Positions 37,270 through 48,188 of a DNA stretch of 64,000 bases are shown here, piece after piece. The translations under genes were made by a program, and so were the position numbers. The stretch's first letter is position 1. Every line of letters starts with the position of its first letter. The stretch is from assembly GCA_963675135.1 (NCBI GenBank), contig OY776121.1:76220875-76284874 (forward strand). The letters are read 5' to 3'. Origin of the DNA: Galeopsis tetrahit. Taxonomy: Eukaryota; Streptophyta; Magnoliopsida; Lamiales; Lamiaceae. The notes under the pieces are model-generated. The model saw only the letters and a list, made by a program, of their open reading frames with translations, ran no database searches and was not told the origin of the DNA.

Positions 37270-37472
37270 TGTTGTTGTAAACAAATGTTCCACGTTGGAA
37301 AGGCATTGAAGGATTGTTGGCTATAAAATGATGGACTAGTATCCTCATTGGTATGAGGCCTTTTGGGGAAACTCAAAAGCTAGCAAAGTCGTGAGGGTTT
37401 GACAAACCCAAAGCGGACAATATCATATCAAGTGGGAAATTACGAAAGGGTCCATCCGGAAGAACCATAACA
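37270..37472 (+). repeat. LTR of a degenerate or TRIM-like retroelement
   Basis: TGTTGTTGTAAACAAATG at the left and AACA at 37469-37472 give LTR-like ends. The sequence ATTGGTGCCCGTATGTGGGA right after is positioned like a tRNA primer site. A second LTR-like start (AAACAAATGCCCCACATCG, near 37648) follows after about 170 bp, so the interior is tiny. The TATA-like GGCTATAAAATG lies at 37319-37330. No coding capacity. Confidence 0.5.
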
Positions 37473-37482
37473 ATTGGTGCCC

Positions 37483-37642
37483 GTATGTGGGAAAACGAAC
37501 CTAGGGCCATAATTCGGACGAGTGTGCCCGATGTCAATAAACAGTTGGACGAACCAGAACCCTTTGGGTGTGGGAAAACGAACCCAGGGCCATAATCGGA
37601 CGAGTGTGCCCAATGTCAGTAAACAGTTGGACGAACCAGAAG
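37483..37642 (+). repeat. tandem duplication next to the primer site
   Basis: A unit of about 80 bp from TGTGGGAAAACGAACC to CAGTTGGACGAACCAGA is present twice with few differences. Confidence 0.8.
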
Positions 37643-37779
37643 GAGTCAAACAAATGCCCCACATCGTCGGAAAGGCAAACCATAACAACATATATACTTC
37701 CTTCTCCTCTCATAAGAAAAAAAAATGTAAGATTAATTGGAGTATACAATTTACTTTTACGATCATTTCAGAGTAGTTA

Positions 37780-38400
37780 GAGCACCTCCAACGTGAGGTG
37801 CAAATCAGATTTGTCTTCTTTAATTTTCTTTTTTAAAATTTATCTTCTGTCTTTTTTATTTTTTATTTTATGTTACTTATTGGAGTACTTTATTATATTT
37901 TATTTTAATTTCAATATGTTTTTTTTTGTAATATGCTTCTTACCGTTGGTTTTTTTTTAATTATCATTAGTTAATGTTCTAAATAACACGGAGTAATAAA
38001 TAAAAAAAGGTCGGTTAACATGAATTAATCAATTAATAATTTATTTTAATATAAATTCGAAAACAATTTATTGGGTACAAATATTTTTAACCTATCTATC
38101 ACATTTGTCTAACCTATATATCACATTTGTCTAACCTATTTTAATGCAATAGTTTTTACTATTTTTATTTCATGTATTAATCAATAAATAATTTACTTTA
38201 ATATAAATTCAAAAATAATTATTTTATTCATTAATTAAGATTAGTAAAATAAATAAAATGAGAAATATTGAATGAATTAAACAATATGAATGGTGGGCCC
38301 TGAAATAGTTATAATTGTACCTGAGATGATTGAAGAGTGGAAATAAAAATTGAAAGGGATAATTTACTTTTGATGTCGCAGCTATACATTGAAGATGCTC
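37780..38400. mobile_element. MITE with GAGCACCTCCAACGT ends
   Basis: The left end GAGCACCTCCAACGT and the inverse of the right end GAGCATCTTCAATGT match at 12 of 15 positions. TA (or TTA/TAA) borders each side. The superfamily is uncertain. Inside, a block with TTAATATAAATTC occurs twice (near 38046 and 38199). Confidence 0.6.
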
Positions 38401-38419
38401 TAATGATCCCTCACGCAAG

Positions 38420-41160
38420 GCACTATATATATATATATATTTTTTTTTGAGAACAATCGCAAGGCACTATATATTACTAGCAAGTGAAGTATGAAACTAT
38501 AACTTAAAATAAATTGAAAATAAAAGTAGTAGCCTAGCTAGTAGTAGTAGGTATACTAGGTTGGCCGCATAATCAAATGATAAGGATAGTGTTGATCAGC
38601 CCCATCGGAAAACGATACATATATAACTGACTAAAAAAAGAAATATTATACTATTAATTAACAAAAATAGCGGCACTATCTACATTGCTATTTCTTAGTA
38701 TGCCTACATATTTATGTAGATTAAAATATCTTTAAATAAATAGATAATATAGTTTCATTCAATAAAATATACATCTTCCAGTCTCATTTTTATTTGATAG
38801 GGAGGGAGTATTTCTTAATTCTTCAATTATTTCTTTCATCTTTTAGTCTACAAAGAAAGGAAGGAGAGGAGAGAAGATGGACTGAGGATGAAATTGTCTG
38901 TTTTTTTAAATTTTTTTTTTTTTTTTTTACAAAATGAATGAAGTACGGGAAAAAAATCGAATATCAGTGATTTTCTAAATACTGGAGTACTTTTTCTCAA
39001 TCTACCCACCCAAACTCAAAATACACGCCCACTTTACTTGTACTTCTCATATACTCTCACACGCAAAATACTCGAAATTCTTTAAAAGTCAAAGAATCGA
39101 CATAAACTAAAAATATAAAGTAATCCAAGTTCTCAACATTGATTTAAATTTCGTATTGAGACATGTTTTTAGCTATTTTGAAGTTGAGTTTTCATTGAAT
39201 TGTGTAGCGTACGGTCAACCAGATAGAACGTATTGGGCCAGGTTGGTCAAATGATGCAGGTTGCGAAAGCGTATAATAAATGAAAATACAAGGAACGCAC
39301 TGATTTCATTGATTTTACGATTATTCGAAAAGGTGACAAGTCACAACTTTATTCTCCATCCTTTTATAATAAAGTGGATTGAATCAATAATTGATCTTCC
39401 CGTAATCATACTAAACTTAAGATATGTATTATTGGTAAACTAGAGTAGAAAAAAAATACTTATTAATTCTTCAAACATCAGATTTCTTTCCACGATAATT
39501 TTTCTGGATTTCATCCTCGATCATCATCAAATTGTTATATGATCAATGATCAATCAAAAAAGAAGTAATATGTTTAACTGGACTTTCCGAACAAAGACCG
39601 TTTGTCCTGTTGGGCCGGCCGAACAAAGATCATTGTCTTCTAAAATGATGGATGCAGGGTATAACAGTATGTTTTATGGTGATTGTAATTCATGACCATG
39701 CATAGTGAATGTATTATGTAAATTATATACAAGATTAAAAATTAAATAAATACTAGGTATTTTCTACAGCCTTGCGCGGCGGCACATGAAATAGACAAGT
39801 ATAATTAAGATTATAATAATGATCTTTAACTAAGCTTGCAGGTCTTGTCACTATCCAACACCCACACTGAAATTAATTAGATAATTCATTAATTAATGCC
39901 TAAACTCTTGGCAAGTCAGGGTATATCATCAGTTTCACTTAATTCCACATAATATTAATATATATAGAGAACAATATGCACGCAAGGATGCAAAGTTATA
40001 GCATATATATAACACAAATTCATGCATGAGACGGGTTTCTATCTCATATATATTGTATACTATGTGAATTATAATTCAATTGGATTATGTTATAAAGTAA
40101 AATAAGATATTAATATTAAAATAGTTTTGTTTTAAACGTTCTCTCACAAAACTTTTCGAAAATTAATCTAATGAATTAATCATGACTAGCAGAGATAGTT
40201 GTTCGAGGAGTCGAGGGAATTAAGTTGGAAATATATTATTTTTGGGTCACATATATTTATCATGTAAAATTAAATTAATACTTCTTCGTTCAAATTTTAT
40301 ATATAAGAATTTTTTTATTTGTTCAAAAAATTTAATAGGTATGTCTAAAAATAAAAATAATATTTTTATCATCTCCTTTAAAATCACCAATTATTTATTT
40401 AAATGATAATTCAATCTATTCATATATAATCACTTTATTTATAAGTGATTTCAAAATACCATATACTCCATAATACCTTCCAACTTATCTACTTTATACA
40501 TAAGATAATTAATATTTTTTTAAATGAATAAACAAAATTATACAAACAAAGTTTTTACGGGCAAAAAGTATTGTTTACGGCTTTGCGGGATGTAGTACAC
40601 GAGCATAATTGTTGGCTATAAGCAACATATATGATTGGCCAGTAGCATGGATCCCAGTCTTAAACTTACGATACTTCTCAACTAAATCATGCGCATTATA
40701 CAACTAATCTAAATTACCATTTTAGTCTTTCTAGACGGAGAACTCCATCTATGAAATCATGATAATTTTTTCTAAAAAAAAAAAAAAAAAAAAACTATAA
40801 TTTGAGGAGTTAATTAAAATTCAGGATCGTCTTTTAGACCGTGTCCAATTTAAATTCTATATTTTATTACTTTTTATCCATTTAGTTTCAATTTCGGACC
40901 TTTTGTTGTCATAATTAGTCATTTTTGTGTTCAATATTAGTTAATTTTTTTTTTTTTTCAATTTTGGGCAAAAACTATCAAATTGAGAAAGTAAAAATAT
41001 ACATGAATACAACTAGACACGGTCTAATTTACATGACGGTTCTTAATATTAATAAGTATGATATGTTTAGTGATTTTGCATTAGTCAATCAAATAATTAT
41101 TTTTATCATTCTAAAAAAATATACTCCACGATAATATAAGCATTTCAAAAAGAAAAAAGA
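38420..41160. other. no recognised gene
   Basis: AT-rich intergenic DNA. Single unpaired MITE-like ends and a possible very short Helitron end (39753) were not convincing. Confidence 0.5.
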
Positions 41161-41170
41161 ACGACACAGT

Positions 41171-41283
41171 GGGATAGTTCAAGTGGTTAGAGCACCACTA
41201 CCTAGGCATTAGGTCCTGGGTTCGAGTCATGGAGAGGGGAAAAAAGGGAGGGGTATTTAACTTCCAATAAAAAAAAAAAAAAA
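41171..41283 (+). mobile_element. tRNA-derived SINE, copy 1
   Basis: The head has an A-box-like TAGTTCAAGTGGTTAGAGC and a B-box GGTTCGAGTCA about 30 nt later, the pol III promoter layout of tRNA-derived SINEs. A short body ends in a run of A. A second, 5'-truncated copy is at 44104-44190. The target duplication is not clear. Confidence 0.75.
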
Positions 41284-41289
41284 TAACCT

Positions 41290-42300
41290 AATCTTGGAGT
41301 TGGAAGAAAATTTCGATAATGTATCCATAAATCTATTTACCGACTTGAAAGACAAGGACAAGTAATGATTGCTTTTAAGACTAAATTGATTTCGTTGACT
41401 AAATTACACCTATCAACTTCCCACATCTTGGCAATTGTTATGTCTTTTTAATAATCCATAAAAAGGGATAAAAACACACTACAATATCTCATCTAATTAA
41501 TTGGGAAAATGATGTATATATATTAATATACTCTGTGTGCAAAAACTTAAAAGTTACGAAAACGAGCAATGTAACACAGGGGGAATATACCCATATATAT
41601 ATTTTGTGTTTGGCTCTTATATCGGATAAATCGGACATTAATCTATTTATTGCCATAATTAATTATCTCCTCACCACACCAATAGAAATTAGGAAAAAAT
41701 TATAATCGATCTTAAATTTGAAATTAAAGGGACACAATCTGTGTGTCTTTGAAAACATGCCACCTTTTTTGGTTCTTTATCTCAAATTCATGTAATGAAG
41801 GCCTTTCTTACATTACATTAAAGTTGAACAACTAATTGACAAGAAAGATGAATAATGTCCCAAATTAATCATGGGATTATGCTTGACGTGTAGACTTATT
41901 AGATGTTGAGATTGCTCTACACAAGAATCTAAACGACTTTTAGATGATGGGATTAGGACACAAAGTATATTAAAGGTCAATCCAATGCATTAATCCTTCT
42001 GTCCAGGTTATTAATGTTTCCTTCAAAAGGAAAATAGAATAACACAATTATGGCATTGGAGTATTACATGCTCTACCTATGAAAATGAAATAAATTACTA
42101 AAATAATTGCAGAAAATGAGATTAATTATAAACGTGTCAGAAGTTGATATGTGTTTGGAAATCCTCCTTCTTGTGGAATTTAATTTATTTATTAAAAAAA
42201 CAAAAAACTAATGCGTTGTCTAAACCAGGGGTGAGGGGCCAACAATAAAATTTTAAAGTAATTAAATTTAAATTATACACTAACAAGCTCATATATAATA
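41290..42300. other. no recognised feature
   Basis: Intergenic AT-rich DNA, no supported gene. Confidence 0.5.
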
Positions 42301-42305
42301 TAATA

Positions 42306-42557
42306 CTTCCTCCGTCTACAAAATGTAGTCTTATTTGTCTTATATTTTTTGTCCACCGGTCGAATGTAGTCTAATACACTTTAGGGAAACTATCACCTTT
42401 CAACCATCACTTAATTACTCAATTTGCCATCAACTTTATTCACAAAGAATTACTTTATTCACAATGGACCCCCACAATATCCATTAATATCCCTACTTTA
42501 TCTACCTTTCTTAAAACTTGTTTCTCACCCCAATGGGACTACATTTGGTGGATTGAA
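42306..42557. mobile_element. Stowaway-like MITE
   Basis: CTTCCTCCGTCTACAAAATG and the inverse of the right end (TTCAATCCACCAAATG) are imperfect TIRs sharing AAATGTAGTC. TA flanks both (42304-42305, 42558-42559). Confidence 0.65.
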
Positions 42558-42596
42558 TAATTATTATACAATTTTTAAAATATAAAGGGGGTGTAT

Positions 42597-43316
42597 TCAA
42601 TTGAGATTTTTTTGGATTTTTTTGGACTTTAAAAAATATGTGGATTTATAAAATCCATAGAGTCCATGGTTTGACTGACTTTTTTTATTGATTTATATGG
42701 ATTTTAATAAACTTGAATATATATATATTTTTTTTATTGATTTACATAAATTTTCATAAACTCTAGTATTGATGCGAAGAGGTTTTTTTAATGTGAAGTG
42801 TTTTTTAAAATTAATATTATATATATATATATATAAATATATTTTACCAATAAAATATATATATATATATATATATAAAGTTTATATATTAATTCGGGTA
42901 GGGTTGGATACCCGCGGGTCGAACATAAGACCCAGATCCGACCCATATTCAATACGGACGGATTCGACCTGACCCAAAGCTCGCGGGGTAGGGTGGGTAT
43001 CCGCGGGTCGGGTTAATATTGTCATCCATACTTCTGATCTTTCGTCTTTAGAGTTCTCTGAGAGAATTCGTTGAAATCTCTTGTTTCTAGAAGAGATTTC
43101 GGATAGTGAAATTTATTTATATTTTTTGAGGAGAATCCAACAAAATCATAGAGTATTAAAATTCATAGACTATTGACTACCTAAAGATTTTTAAAGACTT
43201 TTTAAAATCCGTATTGAATACCTCAGAATTTTTAAAGACTTTTGAAAATTCGAATTGAATACCCAAACTTTAAAAGTTCAAAAAAATCCTACAGAATCTA
43301 CAACCAATACACCCCC
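42597..43316. mobile_element. MITE with GGGGGTGTATT ends
   Basis: TIRs of about 40 bp begin GGGGGTGTATT on both strands and share GGATTTTTTTG. TAAA flanks both sides (42593-42596, 43317-43320), so the duplication is 3 or 4 bp and the superfamily open. The 720-bp interior holds long (TA)n palindromes (42818-42880) and a GC-richer piece (42895-43030) with GGATACCCGCGGGTCG that looks like another element fragment. Confidence 0.7.
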
Positions 43317-43329
43317 TAAACTTACAACC

Positions 43330-44085
43330 TATTAAAATATAGGAACGTCGTTCTTTCATGTCGCATAAATTATCTATAAGTGAATTTATGTTGAACTTTT
43401 TTGCAATCTTTTTTTTTAATATACACCAACAAACAATATGTAAGAAATTCATCTTCCATCTATAACGGAAGCATAGTCTTTGGTGTGTTCATAGCTGGAA
43501 AAAAATAGCTTTGTAATTGCAATGAAAGACTATATTAATTTTTAAATTCTAACTTCTAGTCAACAAATAGTTATATGATTCTTGTTTATCTTTGACCTAT
43601 AAAATAAATTTTAAAAATACATTAAGAATTAATTTTAAATTAAAGATATAATCAAAATAATAAATTAAAAAATAACAAAATAAATGAATAATATATAAAT
43701 ACAAAATAAAATAACAAACCTGCTATATGTTACTCTATTGCCGGCAAATTGTGGGTGAATTTTAAGATTTGAAAAAATATGAAATAAAAATGAATCAGTC
43801 AATTAAAAAGTAATTTATAAATGGGGTTGGCCTAAGTTGGTTTAAAAACTAGGGGAGCCAATAAAAAAAAAAAAAAAAAAAACATCCACCACTAAAATAT
43901 ATACTCTTCAGAAATAAAATTTGAGGAGGCCATGGCCCTCCCCACACCATACCTACGTCTGCCCCTGGTCTAAACTATTCTCTGGACGAAATCGTTGCAA
44001 AAGACTTGATTAATTTAATTGAATTTAGTAATTATTAAATAATCACATTAATTATCGGTCAGTGCATTAATCTTGTAGATGTAGT
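43330..44085. other. no recognised feature
   Basis: AT-rich intergenic DNA with an A-run at 43862-43880. Confidence 0.45.
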
Positions 44086-44088
44086 TAA

Positions 44089-44334
44089 TACTCACTCCGT
44101 ATCTTTTTTTTTTTAATTACATTAAATACCCATCCCTTTTTCCTTCCCCGTGACTCGAACCCAGGATCTAAAGCCTAGGTAGTGGTGCTCTACTCACTCC
44201 GTATCATAGTACAAAAAAAATTAAGAAACTCAATATTTGAACAATTTTTATCCTTACTTGTATCTCATTTTCATCTCCCAAAATTTAAATTAGGAAAGAT
44301 ATGGAAATGATAAGAGTTTTCTTAATTAAACCTA
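44089..44334. mobile_element. Stowaway remnant hit by a SINE and by CACTA
   Basis: TACTCACTCCGTATC with AATTAAGAAACTC downstream looks like a Stowaway left half. The complementary GAGTTTTCTTAATT lies at 44313-44326. The right terminal repeat is missing because the CACTA element starts at 44335. Confidence 0.5.
44104..44190 (-). mobile_element. tRNA-derived SINE, copy 2, 5'-truncated
   Basis: The minus strand reads GAGCACCACTACCTAGGCTT, then a B-box GGTTCGAGTCA, and ends in oligo-A, like the copy at 41171 minus its first 20 or so bases. A perfect 15-bp target duplication TACTCACTCCGTATC flanks it (44089-44103 and 44191-44205). Confidence 0.88.
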
Positions 44335-44356
44335 CACTACGCCAAATAAGCTGATA

Positions 44357-44775
44357 GACAGCGGTTAAAAATCGCTGTAAATTGAAATCAGTAACCGCTG
44401 TGGTAATAAGGGCTGTAAAAAGGGGGACCTGATAGACAACGGTTATTAACCGCTGTCGTATCTATATACAACAGCGTTTATTAACCGCTGTTATTCCATC
44501 AAAACCGATGTGGTATGTGTTCGGTTTGAACCCCTTACAATATTTACGATAGCGATTTTATTAGTTATGACAGCGGTTATGAACCGCTGTTGTTTGAATT
44601 TACTACAGCGGTTTTTAACCGCTGTTGTTTGGAATTACTACAACGATTTTTAAACGCTGTTGTTTTGAATTTCTACAGCGGTTTTTAACCGCTGTTATCT
44701 ATTAACAACCGCTGTTGTACTTGCTCTATAACAGCAGTTGTATTAGCTATAACAACGGTTATTAGCCGCTGTTGT
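44357..44775. repeat. array of ACAGCGGTT...AACCGCTGT palindromes
   Basis: About ten short inverted repeats such as ACAGCGGTTTTTAACCGCTG are spaced 40-60 bp apart, each able to form an 8-9 bp stem with a 2-5 nt loop. In CACTA elements such subterminal repeats bind the transposase. Confidence 0.85.
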
Positions 44776-44827
44776 ATAAAAAATAATGAAATTTTCATTT
44801 GCTAAATTAATAATAAAAAAAAAATAC

Positions 44828-45165
44828 AAAAGCTAAAAACATTTATGTATATATATAAATTCAACGAGACTATTACAAAACATGCGCATGTAGTCCACGA
44901 TACTTCTGTCAATTCCACTCCATTAAACTCTCCACTCCACTCTACCAATGTCGTTATCTCCTGTCATTTATGTATATATATAAATTCAACGAGACTATTA
45001 CAATAAATTCATTAATTAGCAAGCCTCCCCCAACATGCGCATGTAGTCCACGATTACTTCGTCAATTTGAGCTTTCAGATCAACCCCGTTAAACTCTCCA
45101 CCCCATTAAACTCTCCACTCCATTAAACTCTCCACTCTACCAATGTCGTTATCTCCTGTCATTAA
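44828..45165. repeat. tandem duplication within CACTA remnant
   Basis: TTATGTATATATATAAATTC, CATGCGCATGTAGTCCACGA and TACCAATGTCGTTATCTCCT each occur twice, about 125-170 bp apart. The second unit also has a TTAAACTCTCCACTCC block repeated three times. Confidence 0.8.
45030..45099 (-). pseudogene. coding-like C-terminal fragment, possibly CACTA ORF
   Basis: The minus strand reads VDLKAQIDEVIVDYMRMLGE before a stop. A second minus-strand piece at 46563-46682 reads VDTNNQVGIRINELEWGKRY and ends at a GTAAGT donor. The pair look like the last exons of one protein, separated by an intron now holding the MULE. Assignment to a CACTA-encoded protein rests on position only. Confidence 0.35.
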
Positions 45166-45169
45166 TGAT

Positions 45170-45295
45170 TCCTTAATGAAGAGATCATCAATTATTAAAA
45201 ATAATGAGTGTAATTAGCATATAATAAAAATTTAAAAATAATGAATGTAATTAGCATATAATAAAAATGATGGTTATAATTAGCATTTAATAAAA
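45170..45295. repeat. short tandem repeat, TAATAAAAATGATGG type
   Basis: Three diverged units of about 38 bp with TGTAATTAGCATATAATAAAAA. The last unit forms part of the MULE target site. Confidence 0.7.
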
Positions 45296-45395
45296 GGGTA
45301 GGGCTGTTGTGTACTCAAGTACACGGTGTACTTGAGTCCAGCTATATAAGAAATATAAATTATATATAGGATAAATAATAAAAAATTTAACAAAA

Positions 45396-45720
45396 GTCCT
45401 TGTAGCCTAGTGGTTAACCTTGATTGCATTACCACCATGTCCCAGTTTCGAATCTCACCTCACACAATTTTCGAAAAATTTATTTTAATAGTTTTAGTGC
45501 AATTAATAAATACAATTTTCGAAAAATTTATTTTAATAGTTTTAGTGAAATTAATAAATAATAATGTCCCAGTTTCGAATCCCACCTCACACAATTTTCG
45601 AAAAATTTATTTTAATAGTTTTAATGCAATTAATAAATAATAATAATTTTAAAAAGGTTCGAATCCCACTTCTAACCATTTTCAAAAATTTTATTTTAGC
45701 AGTTTTAGTGCAATTAATAA
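45396..45720 (+). repeat. tRNA/SINE-like head and triplicated B-box units
   Basis: An A-box-like TGTAGCCTAGTGGTTAA is followed about 40 nt later by GTTTCGAATCTCACC. The B-box with its downstream block (CACAATTTTCGAAAAATTTA and a TTAATAGTTTTAGTG run) then recurs at 45572 and 45656. This looks like a SINE that was partly duplicated in tandem inside the MULE. Confidence 0.65.
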
Positions 45721-45929
45721 AAAAAAAATTAGCAAACAATTTTTTTTATACATTATAAAAGAGTGCAAGTACTAGTAATATGCACTTACTAATAATATTA
45801 TTAATAGTAATAAAAGTGCAAGTAAAAAAATAATAAAACGTGTAAAATTAATAACAATTTTTTTAAAAAAAATTTGCACCAGTTTTTCTAAATTATGAAA
45901 GTGCAAGTACAAATAAACAAAATGTGTAT

Positions 45930-46390
45930 CATTTGCATACACTTTTCAATTATAATATCATACACTTTTCAATTATAATAAGATACATTTTTCATTAATA
46001 TATAACTTACACTTTTCATTAATAGAACATACATTTTTTAGTTATAATATCATACACTTTTCATTAAATATATCATACACTTTTTACTTATAATAACATA
46101 CATTTTTTATTAAATATATCATACACTTCGCAGTTATAATAACATACACTTTTTATTAATAAAACATACACTTTTCATTAATAGATCATACATTTTGCAG
46201 TTATAATAATATACACTTTTTATTAATATATAACTTACACTTTTCAGTTATAATATCATACACTTTTCAGTTATAATAACATACACTTTTCATTAAAAAC
46301 AATGTTGCACTTTTCAATATAGTAACATACACTTTTTATTAAAAAAATAAAGATAAACTTTTTAGTTATAATAACATACACTTTTTTAAA
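45930..46390 (+). repeat. degenerate array of CATACACTTTTCA-TTATAATA
   Basis: About 20 units of 20-26 bp, consensus near CATACACTTTTCAGTTATAA. The same unit type (TTGCACTTTTCAATTATTAA) is found once or twice in the short family member at 3206. Confidence 0.85.
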
Positions 46391-46699
46391 AAAAAAAAAT
46401 CGAAAAAAAAAATAAAAAAAAAAAATCGAAAAAAAAAATTAAAAAAAATAAATCAAAGTTTGACCGTTGACCGGTCAACGGTCAACATTTGACTAGTAAA
46501 AGTCTACTCAAGTACATGGTGTACTTGAGTACATACAAGACTTTGGCTTAATAAAAATGATGGTTGTAATTACTTACATTCTCCGCAGCATAACGCTTTC
46601 CCCACTCAAGTTCATTAATTCGTATGCCAACTTGATTGTTAGTGTCAACTCTTTTGTAGACAAACTCTCTCTCGTGAGATAATTTTTAAAGCTGTAGAC

Positions 46700-48130
46700 A
46701 GCTAATTTGATATATGGAAATTAAAAGAGTATTTGCTGGAGTACTTTTTTATGAATATTTATCAATTAAGGGGAATTATTATAATTCTTCGTTGAGAGAA
46801 GAGTTATGAGATCTAATGACAAATTTTTAAAGTAACAATTGGTACAATTTTAACCAATTTTTTTAGGGGGAAGTGGTGTCTAATACAAAAGGGGGCTCTT
46901 ACGGACCTAATGATACATGCACTAAATTTAGTGGTAGGAAATACAAATTTAAAGGGGCAAAAGACCATTGTGCCCTTAAATTTGCTTTCTCATTTGTTAG
47001 TGTCTTGAAAGGAGCAATAAAACAATCAAAAGTTTCCTTATATTCAACAGAGAACAGCTGAAGCATTCTTAAAAAAGTTTTCACATACTCTCTTACTTTA
47101 TTCTCTTTCCACTCAATTATTTTATTACAAAGTTTGTATTCAAATTTCTTATTTTTTAATTCACGCAATTTTTTCATTCCAACATTTTAATTCAAATTTT
47201 ACTTGAATTTTAAATTCAATTTTTTTTTTAATTTCAGATTTTTATAGTTTTTCAAATTATATTTTATTCTGTTTTTACTCAATTTTTTATATTCATATTT
47301 CTTAGTTTTGCTAATTCACGCAAAATATATATATATATATATATATTAATTCAAAATTTACTTGAATTTTTTTATTCATTTATTCCAAAATTTTAAGACA
47401 TATTTTTATTAAAAAAATTTTAATTTATTTTTTAAATTTATATTTTATTCAAATATTTTCAAATCATACCTTTCTATCAACTTAATTCAATTTTATTATT
47501 CAAACTATTTTTATTTAGTTTTTTTTTTCAAAATTTTAATTTATATTTTATTCATTTTTTATTCGATTATTTTGTTGATTTTTTTTTTCAAAAGTTCTTA
47601 GTCAATTTTTTTAGTTCATTTTTCTTTATTCAATTTTTTTAATTTGTATTTTTTACATATTGAATATCAACAAATATATTGAATATCGATATCTATTGAA
47701 TATAATTAAATATTGAATATAGACATAACATAACACTGAACATCAATATATATATTGAATATAATTAAATATTGAATATCAACATATATATTGAACAGTA
47801 ACAATATGTTATGTAATGAACTAATGAGAATACTCTTTTTTTTTACGGGAACTAATGAGAATACTCAACCCTCCGAATACTCAACTAATTCGTTGTTCTT
47901 TTTGGAAATGAGGTTGGTTTGCAGAATACTATATTCCCCAGCAACAATAAAAATTACAAGGCACTTATAAATCAATTTCCTTTCCTCGAGGTGAAAATAA
48001 CACATTTTCCTCAAATTCTTCTCATTGTTAACAACTAAGAAATTGACTCGTCGCCTTCGGCAAATTGAAATTCAAGTAACTATAATGCCAATTCAAAACG
48101 AACACTAAAAAGCAATATATGAGCTTTAGC
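46700..48130. other. AT-rich region, 3' flank of the split gene
   Basis: Low-complexity T-rich DNA and an ATTGAATAT repeat block (47658-47800). The last 250 bp probably contain the 3' untranslated region of the minus-strand gene ending at 48134. Confidence 0.45.
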
Positions 48131-48188
48131 TCATTAATCATCAATGGAAGGGCTCGTGTTGTTTGGCAACCTACGTCCCCGAACAAAC

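Larger units (their letters stand above)
45296..46547. mobile_element. Mutator-like element, same family as 3206-3410
   Basis: A perfect 9-bp duplication TTAATAAAA flanks it (45287-45295, 46548-46556). The ends GGGTAGGGCTGTTGTGTACT and (inverse) GCCAAAGTCTTGTATGTACT align with those of the 205-bp element without gaps. Each terminus carries a palindrome ACTCAAGTACAC-G-GTGTACTTGAGT or a close variant. The interior has tRNA-like B-boxes (45396-45720) and a CATACACTTTTCA-type array (45930-46390). No transposase. Confidence 0.87.
44335..46690 (-). mobile_element. CACTA element remnant carrying a nested MULE
   Basis: The terminus CACTACGCCAAATAAGC is typical of plant CACTA elements, followed by a subterminal array of palindromes (44357-44775). 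Minus-strand coding-like pieces follow to the right, before and after the MULE at 45296-46547. No opposite terminus was found, so the far end is truncated and 46690 is only the end of the coding-like sequence. Confidence 0.6.

Noticed and set aside
39753..39968. Very short minus-strand Helitron (CTAG end at 39753, TCTATATATATTAATA start near 39968)
   Set aside because: The base before TC is not A and the hairpin is only about 3 bp, so the marks do not reach the standard met at 15304-17675.
41171..41240. A functional tRNA gene
   Set aside because: A- and B-boxes are present but the arms do not pair as a cloverleaf, and the sequence ends in poly(A), so it is a SINE.
42895..43030. hAT-like fragment with CCCGCGGGTC motifs
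   Set aside because: One plausible terminus (GTCATCCATA) but no opposite end or 8-bp duplication; mentioned only as content of the surrounding MITE.
45930..46390. CRISPR-like array
   Set aside because: Units are contiguous and degenerate, with no unique spacers, in a plant genome.
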